Shown: positions 17,780 to 27,165, counted from the stretch's first letter. The stretch is DNA of 38,035 bases from Comamonadaceae bacterium (GCA_947449895.1 CANFSO010000012.1:1-38035), one strand, 5' to 3'. Numbers and translations are program-made. The notes: a model not told the origin generated them from the sequence alone.

Positions 17780-18694
17780 ATGATGGAAAAAAACCTAAAA
17801 AAACTCGATCTTTTCCAGCTGAAGTGTTTGTCCACACTTGTCTCGCAGGCGCACGTGACAAGGGCTGCCGAACAACTGGGTTTGAGCCAGCCGGCCATGA
17901 GCGCGATCTTGTCGAAGTTACGCCGCATCTTTCAGAATCCTCTTTTGGTTCGTACCACCAAGGGTATGGTGGCCACACCAGTAGCGATTGAAATTGCAGC
18001 TCATGCCCGCAATGCTTTGGTTCATGTTGAACTTGCGCTGAATCTGAACAGTACGTTCAACCCCAGTGATTCTCGAACCACATTCAAGATCGGTGCCACC
18101 GAGTCTGTTGCGTTTGTACTCATGCCCTTGCTCGTCGCTGCGCTGGAAGCCGAGGCACCACACGTCCGGATATTGGTCGTCACGTTGGAACCAAGTCGCG
18201 TGCGCGAACAGTTGGAGGATGGGGAAATCGATCTGGTTGTGGCGTATCTTGGAACACCACCAGAGGGGCTGCACACAACATCTCTGTATCAGCAGGTGTT
18301 GAAGGTCGTCGCATCGACGAGTCACCCGGACATTCAAGGAAAGCTCTCCTTGCAGCAATACATCGACGCCGGCCATATTTATTACAAGCCACGCGTTGGA
18401 ACTTCGACTATTGAAGATCAAGTGGATGAAGCGTTCACCGCCGTGGGCGCTACCCGCACAGTCAAAGTGACTGTTCCCTCGGCCATGTCTTCGCCTCAAA
18501 TTGCCGCCAACTCGCGCCTGCTGGCGACATTGACCTTGGCCGTAGCGCAAGAGGCTTCGCGGGCGTACAAGCTGCAAATCTTGGAGCCCCCGCTTCCGCT
18601 GAAACTTGTTCATGTCGCGATGTACTGGCATGAACGAACTCATGCTATGGCACAGCAAACTTGGTTTCGCAAGTTCATCAAGAAACTTTTTTGA
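17780..18694 (+). CDS. LysR-family transcriptional regulator
   Basis: LDLFQLKCLSTLVSQAHVTRAAEQLGLSQPAMSAILSKLRRIFQNPLLVRTTKGM is a LysR HTH. Start at ATG 17780 (or 17783, or TTG 17771). Confidence 0.93.
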   Translation: MMEKNLKKLDLFQLKCLSTLVSQAHVTRAAEQLGLSQPAMSAILSKLRRIFQNPLLVRTTKGMVATPVAIEIAAHARNALVHVELALNLNSTFNPSDSRTTFKIGATESVAFVLMPLLVAALEAEAPHVRILVVTLEPSRVREQLEDGEIDLVVAYLGTPPEGLHTTSLYQQVLKVVASTSHPDIQGKLSLQQYIDAGHIYYKPRVGTSTIEDQVDEAFTAVGATRTVKVTVPSAMSSPQIAANSRLLATLTLAVAQEASRAYKLQILEPPLPLKLVHVAMYWHERTHAMAQQTWFRKFIKKLF

Positions 18695-18838
18695 ACGACA
18701 CAGCAAAGCCCATAGCCCGCAAAAAATAGGTAAGCAACATGGCTGTATTAGAACGACGGCACAGCTTATCCGCCATCTCAATTCAATGATGTGGCTATAC
18801 GTTTTTCATCATTCGTTTGAATTTCGCAGCCTGCAGTC

Positions 18839-19330
18839 TCAGGGTGCTTTGTCTTTCGGTGGTTCGGCGACCTCGGATTCCCGTTGAATGCCTAGCAACT
18901 TTTTGGTCAATCGCTCCAACGGCCCGCCCACCATCAAAATCAACAGCATGGCAGCTAGTGCGCAGCCGCCCAACACATAAAAGCCTGAGCCAAAAGTAGC
19001 GCCCAAAATGGCACAGGCCCAGAGGCTGGCAGCGGTCGTCAGGCCGTGGATGTTTTGAGAATTCGCCTGATGGATGATCACGCCGGCACCCAAAAAGCCA
19101 ATGCCGGTGATCAAGCCTTGAAGAACCCGACTGGCAGCCTGCACATCTGCGCCAGGGAAACTGCCAATCAACAGCATCACCAACGCAGCACCCAATGCCA
19201 CCAAGGAATGCGTGCGGATGCCCGCAGATTTGTGGTGTATCCAACGGTTCAGCCCCAAGGTGATGCCAGCCAACAAGGCCAAGCCCAGTCTGAGCAAAAT
19301 TTCAGGATAAGCGTTCATGTTGTCTATCAC
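18839..19330 (-). CDS. MgtC/SapB-family membrane protein
   Basis: LRLGLALLAGITLGLNRWIHHKSAGIRTHSLVALGAALVMLL...GLITGIGFLGAGVIIHQANSQNIHGLTTAASLWACAILGATFGSGFY. Confidence 0.9.
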   Translation of the reverse strand: MIDNMNAYPEILLRLGLALLAGITLGLNRWIHHKSAGIRTHSLVALGAALVMLLIGSFPGADVQAASRVLQGLITGIGFLGAGVIIHQANSQNIHGLTTAASLWACAILGATFGSGFYVLGGCALAAMLLILMVGGPLERLTKKLLGIQRESEVAEPPKDKAP

Positions 19331-19370
19331 CCTGGTTGAACCTTAAATAAAAACTTTGGGATCCTCTGCT

Positions 19371-20357
19371 TTACCCTTTATGTGCGGAAAAGACAGCCAG
19401 TGGTAGTTTGCCAGACAGTGCCAGGAGTAAGTTGCTGGTCGCCATTTGCGCCATGGCGGAGCGCGTCTCATGCGTTGCTGAGCCGATGTGCGGCAAGGCG
19501 GTGACCTTGGGATGCGTGCGCAGTGCTGAGTCTTGCGGCAAGGGTTCCGTGGCAAACACATCCAGCCCTGCGGCACGCAGTGTTCCGTGATTCAGGGCGT
19601 GCAGCAGGGCTGGCTCCTGCACGATGGCGCCACGGGCACCGTTGACCAATATCGCGCCCGGCTTCATCAGTCCAAACTCGCGAGCCCCGATCAAGCCCTG
19701 CGTTTCATCCGACAAGGGCAGCACCACGGCAACGATGTCGGACCGCTGCAGCAGATCATCCAGCGCCGCAGGCGTCACCTTGCCGACCAGCTCAGGGGCG
19801 TCTTGCGCGACATTGACTTCGCGTCGGTTGTTGTACAAAACAGGCATGCCAAAACCCAAGGCAGCACGGCGTGCAACAGCTTGACCGATACGGCCAAAAC
19901 CTATTACTCCCAACGTTTTTCCGTGGACGTCCCACCCGAAAAGATCGGTATCGATATTGCGCGTCCAGCGGCCCTCGCGCACATGGTTGGAAAGTTCCAC
20001 CAGACGCCTGCTAGACGCCATGATGAGTAAGAAAATAGTGTCGGCGGTGGTCTCCGTCAGCACACCGGGCGTGTGGCACAGCATGATGCCGCGCTCGGCC
20101 AGTGCTTGCAGCGCGTAGTTGTCGACGCCAACCGACACGCTGGAGATCACTTGCAGATGCGGCGCGGTGGCCAACACAGCGGCATCGACTTTGAAGCTTG
20201 AACCGATCATGCCTTCTGTCGTGGCCAGAGCTGCATGGAAAGCCGCTACTTGCGCAGGAATACGTGGGTTGGCCACGGTCACGTCGTGCTCCGCTTGCAG
20301 CCGGGCCAGTTGGTCGGGCGGCAACTCTCTAAAAACAAGGACTTTTTGACGCGTCAT
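19371..20357 (-). CDS. kguD: D-2-hydroxyacid dehydrogenase, 2-ketogluconate / 2-keto-6-phosphogluconate reductase-like (KguD/TkrA type)
   Basis: SSVSVGVDNYALQALAERGIMLCHTPGVLTETTADTIFLLIMASSRR, HGKTLGVIGFGRIGQAVARRAALGFGMPVLYNNR, LPHIGSATHETRSAMAQMA. The specific role is inferred from resemblance and the adjacent kinase. Confidence 0.75.
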   Translation of the reverse strand: MTRQKVLVFRELPPDQLARLQAEHDVTVANPRIPAQVAAFHAALATTEGMIGSSFKVDAAVLATAPHLQVISSVSVGVDNYALQALAERGIMLCHTPGVLTETTADTIFLLIMASSRRLVELSNHVREGRWTRNIDTDLFGWDVHGKTLGVIGFGRIGQAVARRAALGFGMPVLYNNRREVNVAQDAPELVGKVTPAALDDLLQRSDIVAVVLPLSDETQGLIGAREFGLMKPGAILVNGARGAIVQEPALLHALNHGTLRAAGLDVFATEPLPQDSALRTHPKVTALPHIGSATHETRSAMAQMATSNLLLALSGKLPLAVFSAHKG

Positions 20358-20392
20358 ATCAATGGCTGGTCAATGGTGGGTGTTGGCATGAA

Positions 20393-21364
20393 TCAAAGTT
20401 TTGCTTGAAGCAATTCGGCACGGGTCGGCAAACCTTCGCTGTCGCCCAACACCTGCACCGCGCGGGCACCGATCCATGCCCCTCGCTTGACTGCCTCGGG
20501 CACACTCAGTCCGTCCAGCAAAGCGCTGATCACGCCCACCGCGAAACCGTCGCCGGCACCCACTGTGTCCACCACCGTGTTCACGGGGAAACCAGCGATG
20601 TAACCGCAGCCGGCATCGGCATCGTAATAAGCACCTTCACTGCCCAGCTTGACAACCACCAGTTGCGCACCACGTTGCCGGTAAAAGCCGGCAATGCTTT
20701 CGGGCGAATGTTCACCCGTGAGAAAGCGCCCTTCCTCGATACCGGGCAGCACCCAGTTGGCGAGAGAAGCGAGCTCATTGATCGCGTCGCGCATGGTCTC
20801 GGGTGTGGCCCAAAGCGTGGGACGAAGATTCGGATCAAAGGACACGCTGCGGCCAGCGGCACGCATCAAGTCCATGGTTTTTCGGGCCGCAGGCAAGGTT
20901 GTGGACGAGACAGCGGCAAACACACCGGTGGCATGCAGATGCCGCGCACTGAGCAACCAATCGACATCGATGTCCGCCACCCCCATGTAGCTGGCTGCGG
21001 AGCCGGCGCGGTGGTATTCAACCGGTGGGTCGCTGCCATCGCTGACTTGACCTTTGAACTGGAAACCGGTTTTTTGAGTCGGGACGCAGACCACGTGCGA
21101 GCAGTCGACGCCTTCGCCAGCCAAGGCTGCGAGCAAATAACGACCCATCGAGTCAGTCCCCAGACGACTGGCCCAGCCCACTTTCAAACTCAGCCGTGCG
21201 AGTCCAATAGCGACATTGGTTTCGGCTCCGGCGGTTCGTTTGTGAAAGCCCTGCACCGATTCCAGCGGGCCGGGCTGGTCGGCGACCAGCAGCAGCATGG
21301 CTTCGCCAAAAGTAACAACGTCTAACGCGTGCGCTACGGCGCTGCCCGCGTTGTCAGTGCGCAT
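20393..21364 (-). CDS. kguK: PfkB-family sugar-acid kinase, 2-dehydrogluconokinase (KguK)-like
   Basis: [14 protein letters not shown]...[83 protein letters not shown]. Confidence 0.75.
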   Translation of the reverse strand: MRTDNAGSAVAHALDVVTFGEAMLLLVADQPGPLESVQGFHKRTAGAETNVAIGLARLSLKVGWASRLGTDSMGRYLLAALAGEGVDCSHVVCVPTQKTGFQFKGQVSDGSDPPVEYHRAGSAASYMGVADIDVDWLLSARHLHATGVFAAVSSTTLPAARKTMDLMRAAGRSVSFDPNLRPTLWATPETMRDAINELASLANWVLPGIEEGRFLTGEHSPESIAGFYRQRGAQLVVVKLGSEGAYYDADAGCGYIAGFPVNTVVDTVGAGDGFAVGVISALLDGLSVPEAVKRGAWIGARAVQVLGDSEGLPTRAELLQAKL

Positions 21365-22142
21365 GTTGCGAATTCAGAATTTGCCCTAGGAAATTTCGGG
21401 TTGTTTCGTGTTGTGGATGGCTGAAGAATTGCTGCGGCGGCGCCTCTTCAATGATCTTGCCTTCTGCCATGAAGATCACGCGGTCGGCCACGCTGCGTGC
21501 AAAGCCCATTTCGTGGGTGACGCAGAGCATGGTCATGCCCTCTTCTGCCAAGCTCACCATGGTGTCCAGCACTTCCTTGACCATCTCCGGGTCAAGTGCC
21601 GACGTGGGTTCGTCAAACAGCATGATCTTCGGCGTCATGCACAAGGCACGCGCAATCGCCACACGCTGCTGTTGACCGCCTGAAAGCTGGCTCGGGTATT
21701 TGTGCGCCTGCTCTGGAATGCGCACGCGGTGCAGGTACTTCATGGCGATGGTCTCGGCCGCCTCCCGGCTCAAGCCGCGCGAGCGCATCGGCGCCAGCAT
21801 GCAGTTTTGCAACACGGTGAGGTGCGGAAACAAGTTGAACTGCTGGAACACCATGCCGACTTCTTGTCGCACCGAATCCACGTTTTTACCGCCGACCGTC
21901 AAGTCGATACCGTTCACCACAATACGGCCGCTTTGCACTGTCTCCAGCCGGTTGATGCAGCGGATCAGGGTCGACTTGCCCGAGCCCGACGGCCCGCAAA
22001 CCACAATGCGCTCTCCCGCACGCACGTTCAAGTTGATACCCGTCAGCACCTGAAACTTGCCGAACCATTTGTCCACGGCTTCCATGCGGATGATGGGTGT
22101 GGCGTCTTGGGTACTGGAGGGGGACTGCATTGTGTCTGTCAT
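21354..22142 (-). CDS. ABC transporter ATP-binding protein, polar amino acid uptake (PAAT/GlnQ) type
   Basis: Walker [29 protein letters not shown], signature [15 protein letters not shown], Walker [25 protein letters not shown]. Confidence 0.95.
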   Translation of the reverse strand: MTDTMQSPSSTQDATPIIRMEAVDKWFGKFQVLTGINLNVRAGERIVVCGPSGSGKSTLIRCINRLETVQSGRIVVNGIDLTVGGKNVDSVRQEVGMVFQQFNLFPHLTVLQNCMLAPMRSRGLSREAAETIAMKYLHRVRIPEQAHKYPSQLSGGQQQRVAIARALCMTPKIMLFDEPTSALDPEMVKEVLDTMVSLAEEGMTMLCVTHEMGFARSVADRVIFMAEGKIIEEAPPQQFFSHPQHETTRNFLGQILNSQHAH

Positions 22143-22154
22143 GAAAGCACCCGT

Positions 22155-22961
22155 TTATTGCATTTTTGGCAGGTCGGTTTCCAGCCATTTACGGTAAAGC
22201 TTGTTGAGCTCACCATTGGCCGTATTGCGGGCCACGAAGTCATCCACGGTTTTCAGGAGCTCGGCTTGGCCGGGGCGCATGGCCACAGCCATGACTTGCT
22301 GGCGCAACAAGAACTTGTTTTCATAGGTGTTGGCGGGTGCGCGTTTGTCGATTTGCGCGGCCACGGTGGTTGAGCAACCAATGGCATCGACCTGACCCGA
22401 CATCAAGGCTTGCATGGCCGACGCATCGTCGTCAAAGCGGCGGATCTCGGTGCCTTCTGGGGCGACAGCTGTCAGGGCGACGTCTTGCGTACTGGCGCGG
22501 GCAACCCCCACGCGCTTGCCTTTGAGGTCAGCGGCCGCTTTGATGCTCGCTTTTTTGTCGCCGTACAGAACGATGCTGGCTGCTGCATACGGCTTGGAGA
22601 ACTGCACCTGCTTGGCGCGCTCCGGCGTGACCGCCAGCGAGGCGACCAGCAAGTCAACCTTGTTGGTCAACAAGAAGGGAATGCGATTGGGGCCGGTCAC
22701 GGGGACCAGATTGACCTTGACGCCGAGGTCTTTGGCCATCAGGCGAGCCACGTCAGCGTCATAGCCGTCAGGCTGGTTGCTGCTGTTCATGGTGCCATAT
22801 GGGGGAAAGTCCACCAGCATGCCAATCGTCAGTTCGCCTTTTTTCTTGATGTCAGCGACAGTCTGCGCGCTGGCCGTCGTGACCCATGCAGAAAGGGTAG
22901 CGCTGAGGCCCAGCGCCAAGGCTGTACCCGTGAAAAGGCGGCGTTGCATAGGCTTGATCAT
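22155..22961 (-). CDS. ABC transporter substrate-binding protein, PAAT (SBP family 3) type
   Basis: Start MIKPMQRRLFTGTALALGLSATLSAWVTTASAQT at 22961; KKGELTIGMLVDFPPYGTMNSSNQPDGYDADVARLMAKDLGVKV; VASLAVTPERAKQVQFSKPY. Confidence 0.92.
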   Translation of the reverse strand: MIKPMQRRLFTGTALALGLSATLSAWVTTASAQTVADIKKKGELTIGMLVDFPPYGTMNSSNQPDGYDADVARLMAKDLGVKVNLVPVTGPNRIPFLLTNKVDLLVASLAVTPERAKQVQFSKPYAAASIVLYGDKKASIKAAADLKGKRVGVARASTQDVALTAVAPEGTEIRRFDDDASAMQALMSGQVDAIGCSTTVAAQIDKRAPANTYENKFLLRQQVMAVAMRPGQAELLKTVDDFVARNTANGELNKLYRKWLETDLPKMQ

Positions 22962-23014
22962 GGTGAAGTCTCCGTTTGTAGTGGTCAAAAATAATGAAGG
23001 GAAATAGACGTGGT

Positions 23015-23668
23015 TCAACGAGAAAGCGCCGCCGCTTGACGGCGTTCTATGCGCGCGGCCAGCAAAGACAAAGGCCAACACAACACAAAATAGATGGCAG
23101 CCACCACACTGAACACGATCAGCGGCTGAAAGGTGGCGTTGTTGATGATCTGCCCGGCGCGGGTGATTTCCACAAAACCAATGATCGCAGCCAACGACGT
23201 GCCCTTGATGATTTGCACCATGTAGCCGACCGTCGGCGCCAGTGCAATCTTGAAGGCTTGCGGCAAGACTACATCACGCATCCGCGACAGGTACGGCAAG
23301 CTGAGTGCATGCGCAGCCTCCCATTGCCCGCTAGGAATCGCCTGAATGCAGCCACGCCAGATCTCGCCCAAGAAAGCACTGCTGTTAAGGATCAGCGCCG
23401 CACCCGCCGCCACCCAAAGGTTGATTTCAATCCCCAATATCGGCGCGCCAAAGAACACCAAAAAGAGCTGCAACAGCAAAGGGGTGCCCTGAAACACCTG
23501 AATGAAGGCACCCGACAACAGGCGCGCAAAACCATTGTGTGAAGTACGGCTGAGCGCAATGATCAAGCCACCGATAGCGCCACCGATGAAGGCCATCATC
23601 GACAGTGCCACCGTCCACTTGGCCGCCTCCAGAATGAACAGAAATTCGGAAAATCCAAACGTACGCAT
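23015..23668 (-). CDS. ABC transporter permease, polar amino acid type
   Basis: LLSGAFIQVFQGTPLLLQLFLVFFG, LGEIWRGCIQAIPSGQWEAAHALSLPYLSRMRDVVLPQAFKIALAPTVGYMVQIIKGTSLAAIIG. Confidence 0.93.
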   Translation of the reverse strand: MRTFGFSEFLFILEAAKWTVALSMMAFIGGAIGGLIIALSRTSHNGFARLLSGAFIQVFQGTPLLLQLFLVFFGAPILGIEINLWVAAGAALILNSSAFLGEIWRGCIQAIPSGQWEAAHALSLPYLSRMRDVVLPQAFKIALAPTVGYMVQIIKGTSLAAIIGFVEITRAGQIINNATFQPLIVFSVVAAIYFVLCWPLSLLAARIERRQAAALSR

Positions 23669-24351
23669 CAGCGACCTGCCGGGTAGTTGAGGGCCAGCCG
23701 GTAAATCACCCGGAACAATGCAGAAAACGACAACGCCAGCAGCAGGTAGATCCCGGCCACAACGATGTAAATCTCGAAACTGCGAAAGGTCTGCGACTGC
23801 AAATTGGCCGCGACGGAGGTCAGGTCATTGGCAGAGATAGCCGACACCACGGCAGAGCTCAGCATCAGCAAAATGAACTGACTGGTCAGTGCCGGATAAA
23901 CCGTGCGCAGCGCCGGTTTCAAAATCACAAATCGAAAAATCTCGTGGCGCTTCAGGTTGAGCGCCAAGCCGGCTTCGATCTGTCCCTTCGGAATGGACTC
24001 AATCCCGGCACGGATGATTTCGGTCGCATAAGCCCCCAAGTTCACCACCATGGCGACCAATGCTGCGGTGTAAGCCGACCAGCGCAGGCCCAAGGCCGGG
24101 AGTGCAAAAAAGAAGAAGAACAGTTGCACCAAAAACGGCGTGTTGCGAATCAGCTCAATGTAAGCGTTGATGACGCAGCGCACGGGGCGCGCCCCGGCGG
24201 TCTTGCCCCAGGCGCAGACGATCGCCACCACCAACCCCAACACCATCGACAGCAAGGACAACTCAATGGTGTTGAGCGTGCCTTTGACGAGTTCCGGCCA
24301 AGCGGCAAAGACGGCATCAAATTGAAATGAATAGTTCATGAACAGGCGCAT
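23668..24351 (-). CDS. ABC transporter permease, polar amino acid type
   Basis: NAYIELIRNTPFLVQLFFFFFALPALG, YATEIIRAGIESIPKGQIEAGLALNLKRHEIFRFVILKPALRTVYPALTSQFILLMLSS. Alternative start 24339 (MNYSFQ). Confidence 0.93.
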   Translation of the reverse strand: MRLFMNYSFQFDAVFAAWPELVKGTLNTIELSLLSMVLGLVVAIVCAWGKTAGARPVRCVINAYIELIRNTPFLVQLFFFFFALPALGLRWSAYTAALVAMVVNLGAYATEIIRAGIESIPKGQIEAGLALNLKRHEIFRFVILKPALRTVYPALTSQFILLMLSSAVVSAISANDLTSVAANLQSQTFRSFEIYIVVAGIYLLLALSFSALFRVIYRLALNYPAGR

Positions 24352-24387
24352 TCGCCAGAGAAGACAAAAAGGTGAACTGACAATCAG

Positions 24388-24405
24388 ACTGAAACCGATT
24401 TCAGT
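24388..24405. promoter_or_regulatory. LacI/PtxS-like operator palindrome ACTGAAACCGATTTCAGT in the ABC-kguKD operon promoter
   Basis: Perfect 7-bp arms with CCGA centre; on the minus strand a TATAAT hexamer (24413-24408) lies 2 bp upstream of it. Confidence 0.7.
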
Positions 24406-24437
24406 TGATTATAAAAGTGTCCGATTGTGCATCGTAA

Positions 24438-25532
24438 TTATGGAAAACCCTGTACCGACTTGGTCACGCCGTGCAGAGACGACCCGCGCGCCACCAAGCG
24501 TCCTGACAACAATATCTGACGCGGTGGAAGTGCCGCACCCTTGAGCCGTTCAATCAGGCACCCCGCCGCAATCCGGCCCAATTCATCGGTCGGCTGCACG
24601 ATGGTGCTCAGACCCGGTCCGATGTAAGGCGACCACTCGGTGTCATCAAAACCTACAAAACCAAGATCGACACCGAACTGCCAACCAAGGCGCGCCATGG
24701 CAGCCACTACGCGCAAGGTCACCACCGCGTTGCTGGAGACCACAGCCGCCAAGCGCTGGCCGGCACGCTGACGCAGCTCGCGCAAGGCATTGTCTAGGGC
24801 TTTCGTGTCGTCGACGGTATTTTCATAAGTGTGACCTTGCAAGCCTGCCACACCTGGCGCCGAATCAGTGATGAAGCTGCGAAAAGCCGATTCGCGCTCT
24901 TCACGGGAGCTGACGCTTTTGATCGGCTCTGAGATAAAGAGCAACTCACGGTAGCCGCGCTCCACCAAGTGACTGGCAGCCAAGCGCACAGCGCCAGCAT
25001 TGTCCAATGACACGAAATCCGCCTGCATGCCTTGGTGACGACGATCCACCAGCACGACCGGCTTGCCTTGAAGCGCCGCTTGGGCAGCGGCTTTGGTATC
25101 ACGTCCTAATGTATTCAAAATGAAACCGTCCACCTGGTAGGCAGAGAGGGCCGCAATGGCATCGCTTTCACGTCGGCTGTCATTGCCCAGATTGAACAGC
25201 ATCAGCAGATAGCCAGACTCTTGACAGGCTTTTTCGGCGCCTCGCAGCACCGCCACCGAAAAGGGGTTGGTCACGTCCGCCACAACCAAACCGATCAGCC
25301 GTGAACGTCCACGCTTCAAGGCCTGCGCCATTGGACTTGGGCTGTAGGACAGAGCGGCAATAGCAAGCTCCACCCGTATCGCAATGTCTTTGGTAAGCAG
25401 TGTTTCCCGGTGATTTAAAAACCTAGAAACGGTCGCCTTAGAAACCCCCGCCTCACGCGCTACATCAGCGATAGTTGCGCGTGCGGTGGTAAGAGGGAGG
25501 GTGTTGAGGGGTGAAGGTGTTTGACTGGTCAT
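24438..25532 (-). CDS. LacI-family transcriptional regulator (PtxS-like)
   Basis: ARATIADVAREAGVSKATVSRFLNHRETLLTKDIAIRVELAIAALSYSPSPMAQALKRGRSRLIGLVVADVTNPFSVAVLRG; start taken as MTSQTPSP at 25532 because the longer ORF reads through the palindrome. Confidence 0.92.
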   Translation of the reverse strand: MTSQTPSPLNTLPLTTARATIADVAREAGVSKATVSRFLNHRETLLTKDIAIRVELAIAALSYSPSPMAQALKRGRSRLIGLVVADVTNPFSVAVLRGAEKACQESGYLLMLFNLGNDSRRESDAIAALSAYQVDGFILNTLGRDTKAAAQAALQGKPVVLVDRRHQGMQADFVSLDNAGAVRLAASHLVERGYRELLFISEPIKSVSSREERESAFRSFITDSAPGVAGLQGHTYENTVDDTKALDNALRELRQRAGQRLAAVVSSNAVVTLRVVAAMARLGWQFGVDLGFVGFDDTEWSPYIGPGLSTIVQPTDELGRIAAGCLIERLKGAALPPRQILLSGRLVARGSSLHGVTKSVQGFP

Positions 25533-25555
25533 CGGCAAATAGGCACGCTCTTTAT

Positions 25556-25581
25556 ATTCTCTGAAACCAATTTCAGAGAAT
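25556..25581. promoter_or_regulatory. 26-bp perfect palindrome ATTCTCTGAAA-CCAA-TTTCAGAGAAT upstream of the lacI-type gene, candidate autoregulatory operator
   Basis: 11-bp perfect arms; core CTGAAACC(A)ATTTCAG matches the 24388 palindrome. Confidence 0.7.
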
Positions 25582-25646
25582 GGTAGCACTGCCTAGCATC
25601 GACACCGGCTCAGTGACCTTATCTGCGCTCATTAAGCCTAAAACGA

Positions 25647-26672
25647 CTAGCTTGCATCGACCGATATTTTTCTATCTTTGACAACTTTTGTCCATCGCGT
25701 GATGTCTTCTCTGATGTAAGAGGTGAACTGCAGTGAAGTCATAGGCATCACCGCCAGCGCTTCGGCTTCAAATTTTGCAATCACCTCAGGCTCCAGTAAG
25801 ACGCGGTTGAGTTGAGCATTCAGCAGTTTGGTGATGTCCTCAGGTAATCGCGCTGGTCCGGACAATCCGTACCACTGCAAACTGGAAAATTCTTTAAGCC
25901 CTATTTCCGCAAAAGTAGGTACGTTCGGCAACAAGGGATGACGCGATGCGGAGGTCACCGCCAAGGCTTTGAGCTTGGGTGACTTGAGGTGCTGCAACAC
26001 CGCTGTTAACCCAGGGAACAGCACGTCGGTACGGCCCGCCATGAAGTCAACCAATGCGGGGCCAATACCGCGATAAGGCACATGGGTGAGCTCAATGCCG
26101 GTGACAAGTTTGAACTGCTCCATCACCAAGTGAGAAGACGTGCCCGGACCGGCGGAGCCATAAGCTGCATCACCGGCTTTTTTCTTCAGACTGCTGATCA
26201 AGTCATCCACAGTGTTGACATGAGCCAGACCGGGCCCAGCGACAAGCACATTCGGTGAGCCACCGACCATACCGATATGGGTAAAGTCTTTCAACGGTTC
26301 GTAGGGAAGTTTTCGAACAGCCGGGTTCGTGCCGTGGGTGCTGATGTTCACGATCATGAACGTTTGCCCATCCGCGGGTGCGCGGGCCGTGGTGATGCAA
26401 GCAATGGTGCCGCCACCACCGCCGATGTTTTCAACCACCCATGGCGTGCCCATTGCACGCGATAGACGATCGGCTGTGGTCCGAGCCACCAGATCCAGGC
26501 CACCGCCAGGTTGCGCAGGAACAATCAGCTTGATGGGTTTGGTACTGGGCCAAGTAGCAGCGGCATTGACGCCTTCCGGCAAAAGCCAAACGCCAACTCC
26601 TCCGACAAGAAGCTGCCAAGCCCTTGACAGACATTTGCGTCGGGACGCATCAAGCATCGTGCAGGTGGGCAT
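25647..26672 (-). CDS. Bug/TctC-family substrate-binding protein
   Basis: STKPIKLIVPAQPGGGLDLVARTTADRL, VVENIGGGGGTIACITTARAPADGQTFMIVN, LTHVPYRGIGPALVDFMAG. Confidence 0.92.
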   Translation of the reverse strand: MPTCTMLDASRRKCLSRAWQLLVGGVGVWLLPEGVNAAATWPSTKPIKLIVPAQPGGGLDLVARTTADRLSRAMGTPWVVENIGGGGGTIACITTARAPADGQTFMIVNISTHGTNPAVRKLPYEPLKDFTHIGMVGGSPNVLVAGPGLAHVNTVDDLISSLKKKAGDAAYGSAGPGTSSHLVMEQFKLVTGIELTHVPYRGIGPALVDFMAGRTDVLFPGLTAVLQHLKSPKLKALAVTSASRHPLLPNVPTFAEIGLKEFSSLQWYGLSGPARLPEDITKLLNAQLNRVLLEPEVIAKFEAEALAVMPMTSLQFTSYIREDITRWTKVVKDRKISVDAS

Positions 26673-26687
26673 GGCAGCGACTCGGAA

Positions 26688-27119
26688 TCAGGCCAACACT
26701 TCGCCATGAACACCTGCGGCCAAGGTTTTAGCTTCCCAGCGCTCCATCGGAACGACTTCAGCAACCGGACCACCAGGCGGACGGAACTTGACTGGCAAAT
26801 GGCCAGGGGCAGTCAAAATTTCACCACCGCTGGCTTTGATTTGCTCAATAAAGGCCGGCAAGTCTGGCACTTCCATGCCAATATGATGAATGCACGGAGC
26901 GGGTCCTGCGAAATCTGCCTCATCTGCATCGGCAGACTCATAGTGAATCAGTGTCAGATCCATGTACCCATCTGTCAGATGCCGTGAAATATGGTCGCCG
27001 ACTTTTCCTTTACGGCGAACGGTGTTGACATGCTTGTAGCCGAAAACAGTTTCGTAAAAATGACTGGTTTTTTCAACGTCGTTGACGCGAAGCGCAATGT
27101 GCTTGATGAAGTTAGCCAT
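26688..27119 (-). CDS. VOC (glyoxalase/bleomycin-resistance superfamily) metalloenzyme
   Basis: MANFIKHIALRVNDVEKTSHFYETVFGYKHV...; CIHHIGMEVPDLPAFIEQIKASGGE. Confidence 0.85.
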   Translation of the reverse strand: MANFIKHIALRVNDVEKTSHFYETVFGYKHVNTVRRKGKVGDHISRHLTDGYMDLTLIHYESADADEADFAGPAPCIHHIGMEVPDLPAFIEQIKASGGEILTAPGHLPVKFRPPGGPVAEVVPMERWEAKTLAAGVHGEVLA

Positions 27120-27165
27120 AGAAATCCTATTGGTTATAAAAACAGAGCCGCCTCTGAATTATATG

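Noticed and set aside
20405-21325. 306-aa plus-strand ORF antisense to the PfkB kinase gene
   Set aside because: Fully overlaps a convincing CDS; composition looks like the reverse shadow of codon-biased DNA; no recognisable domain.
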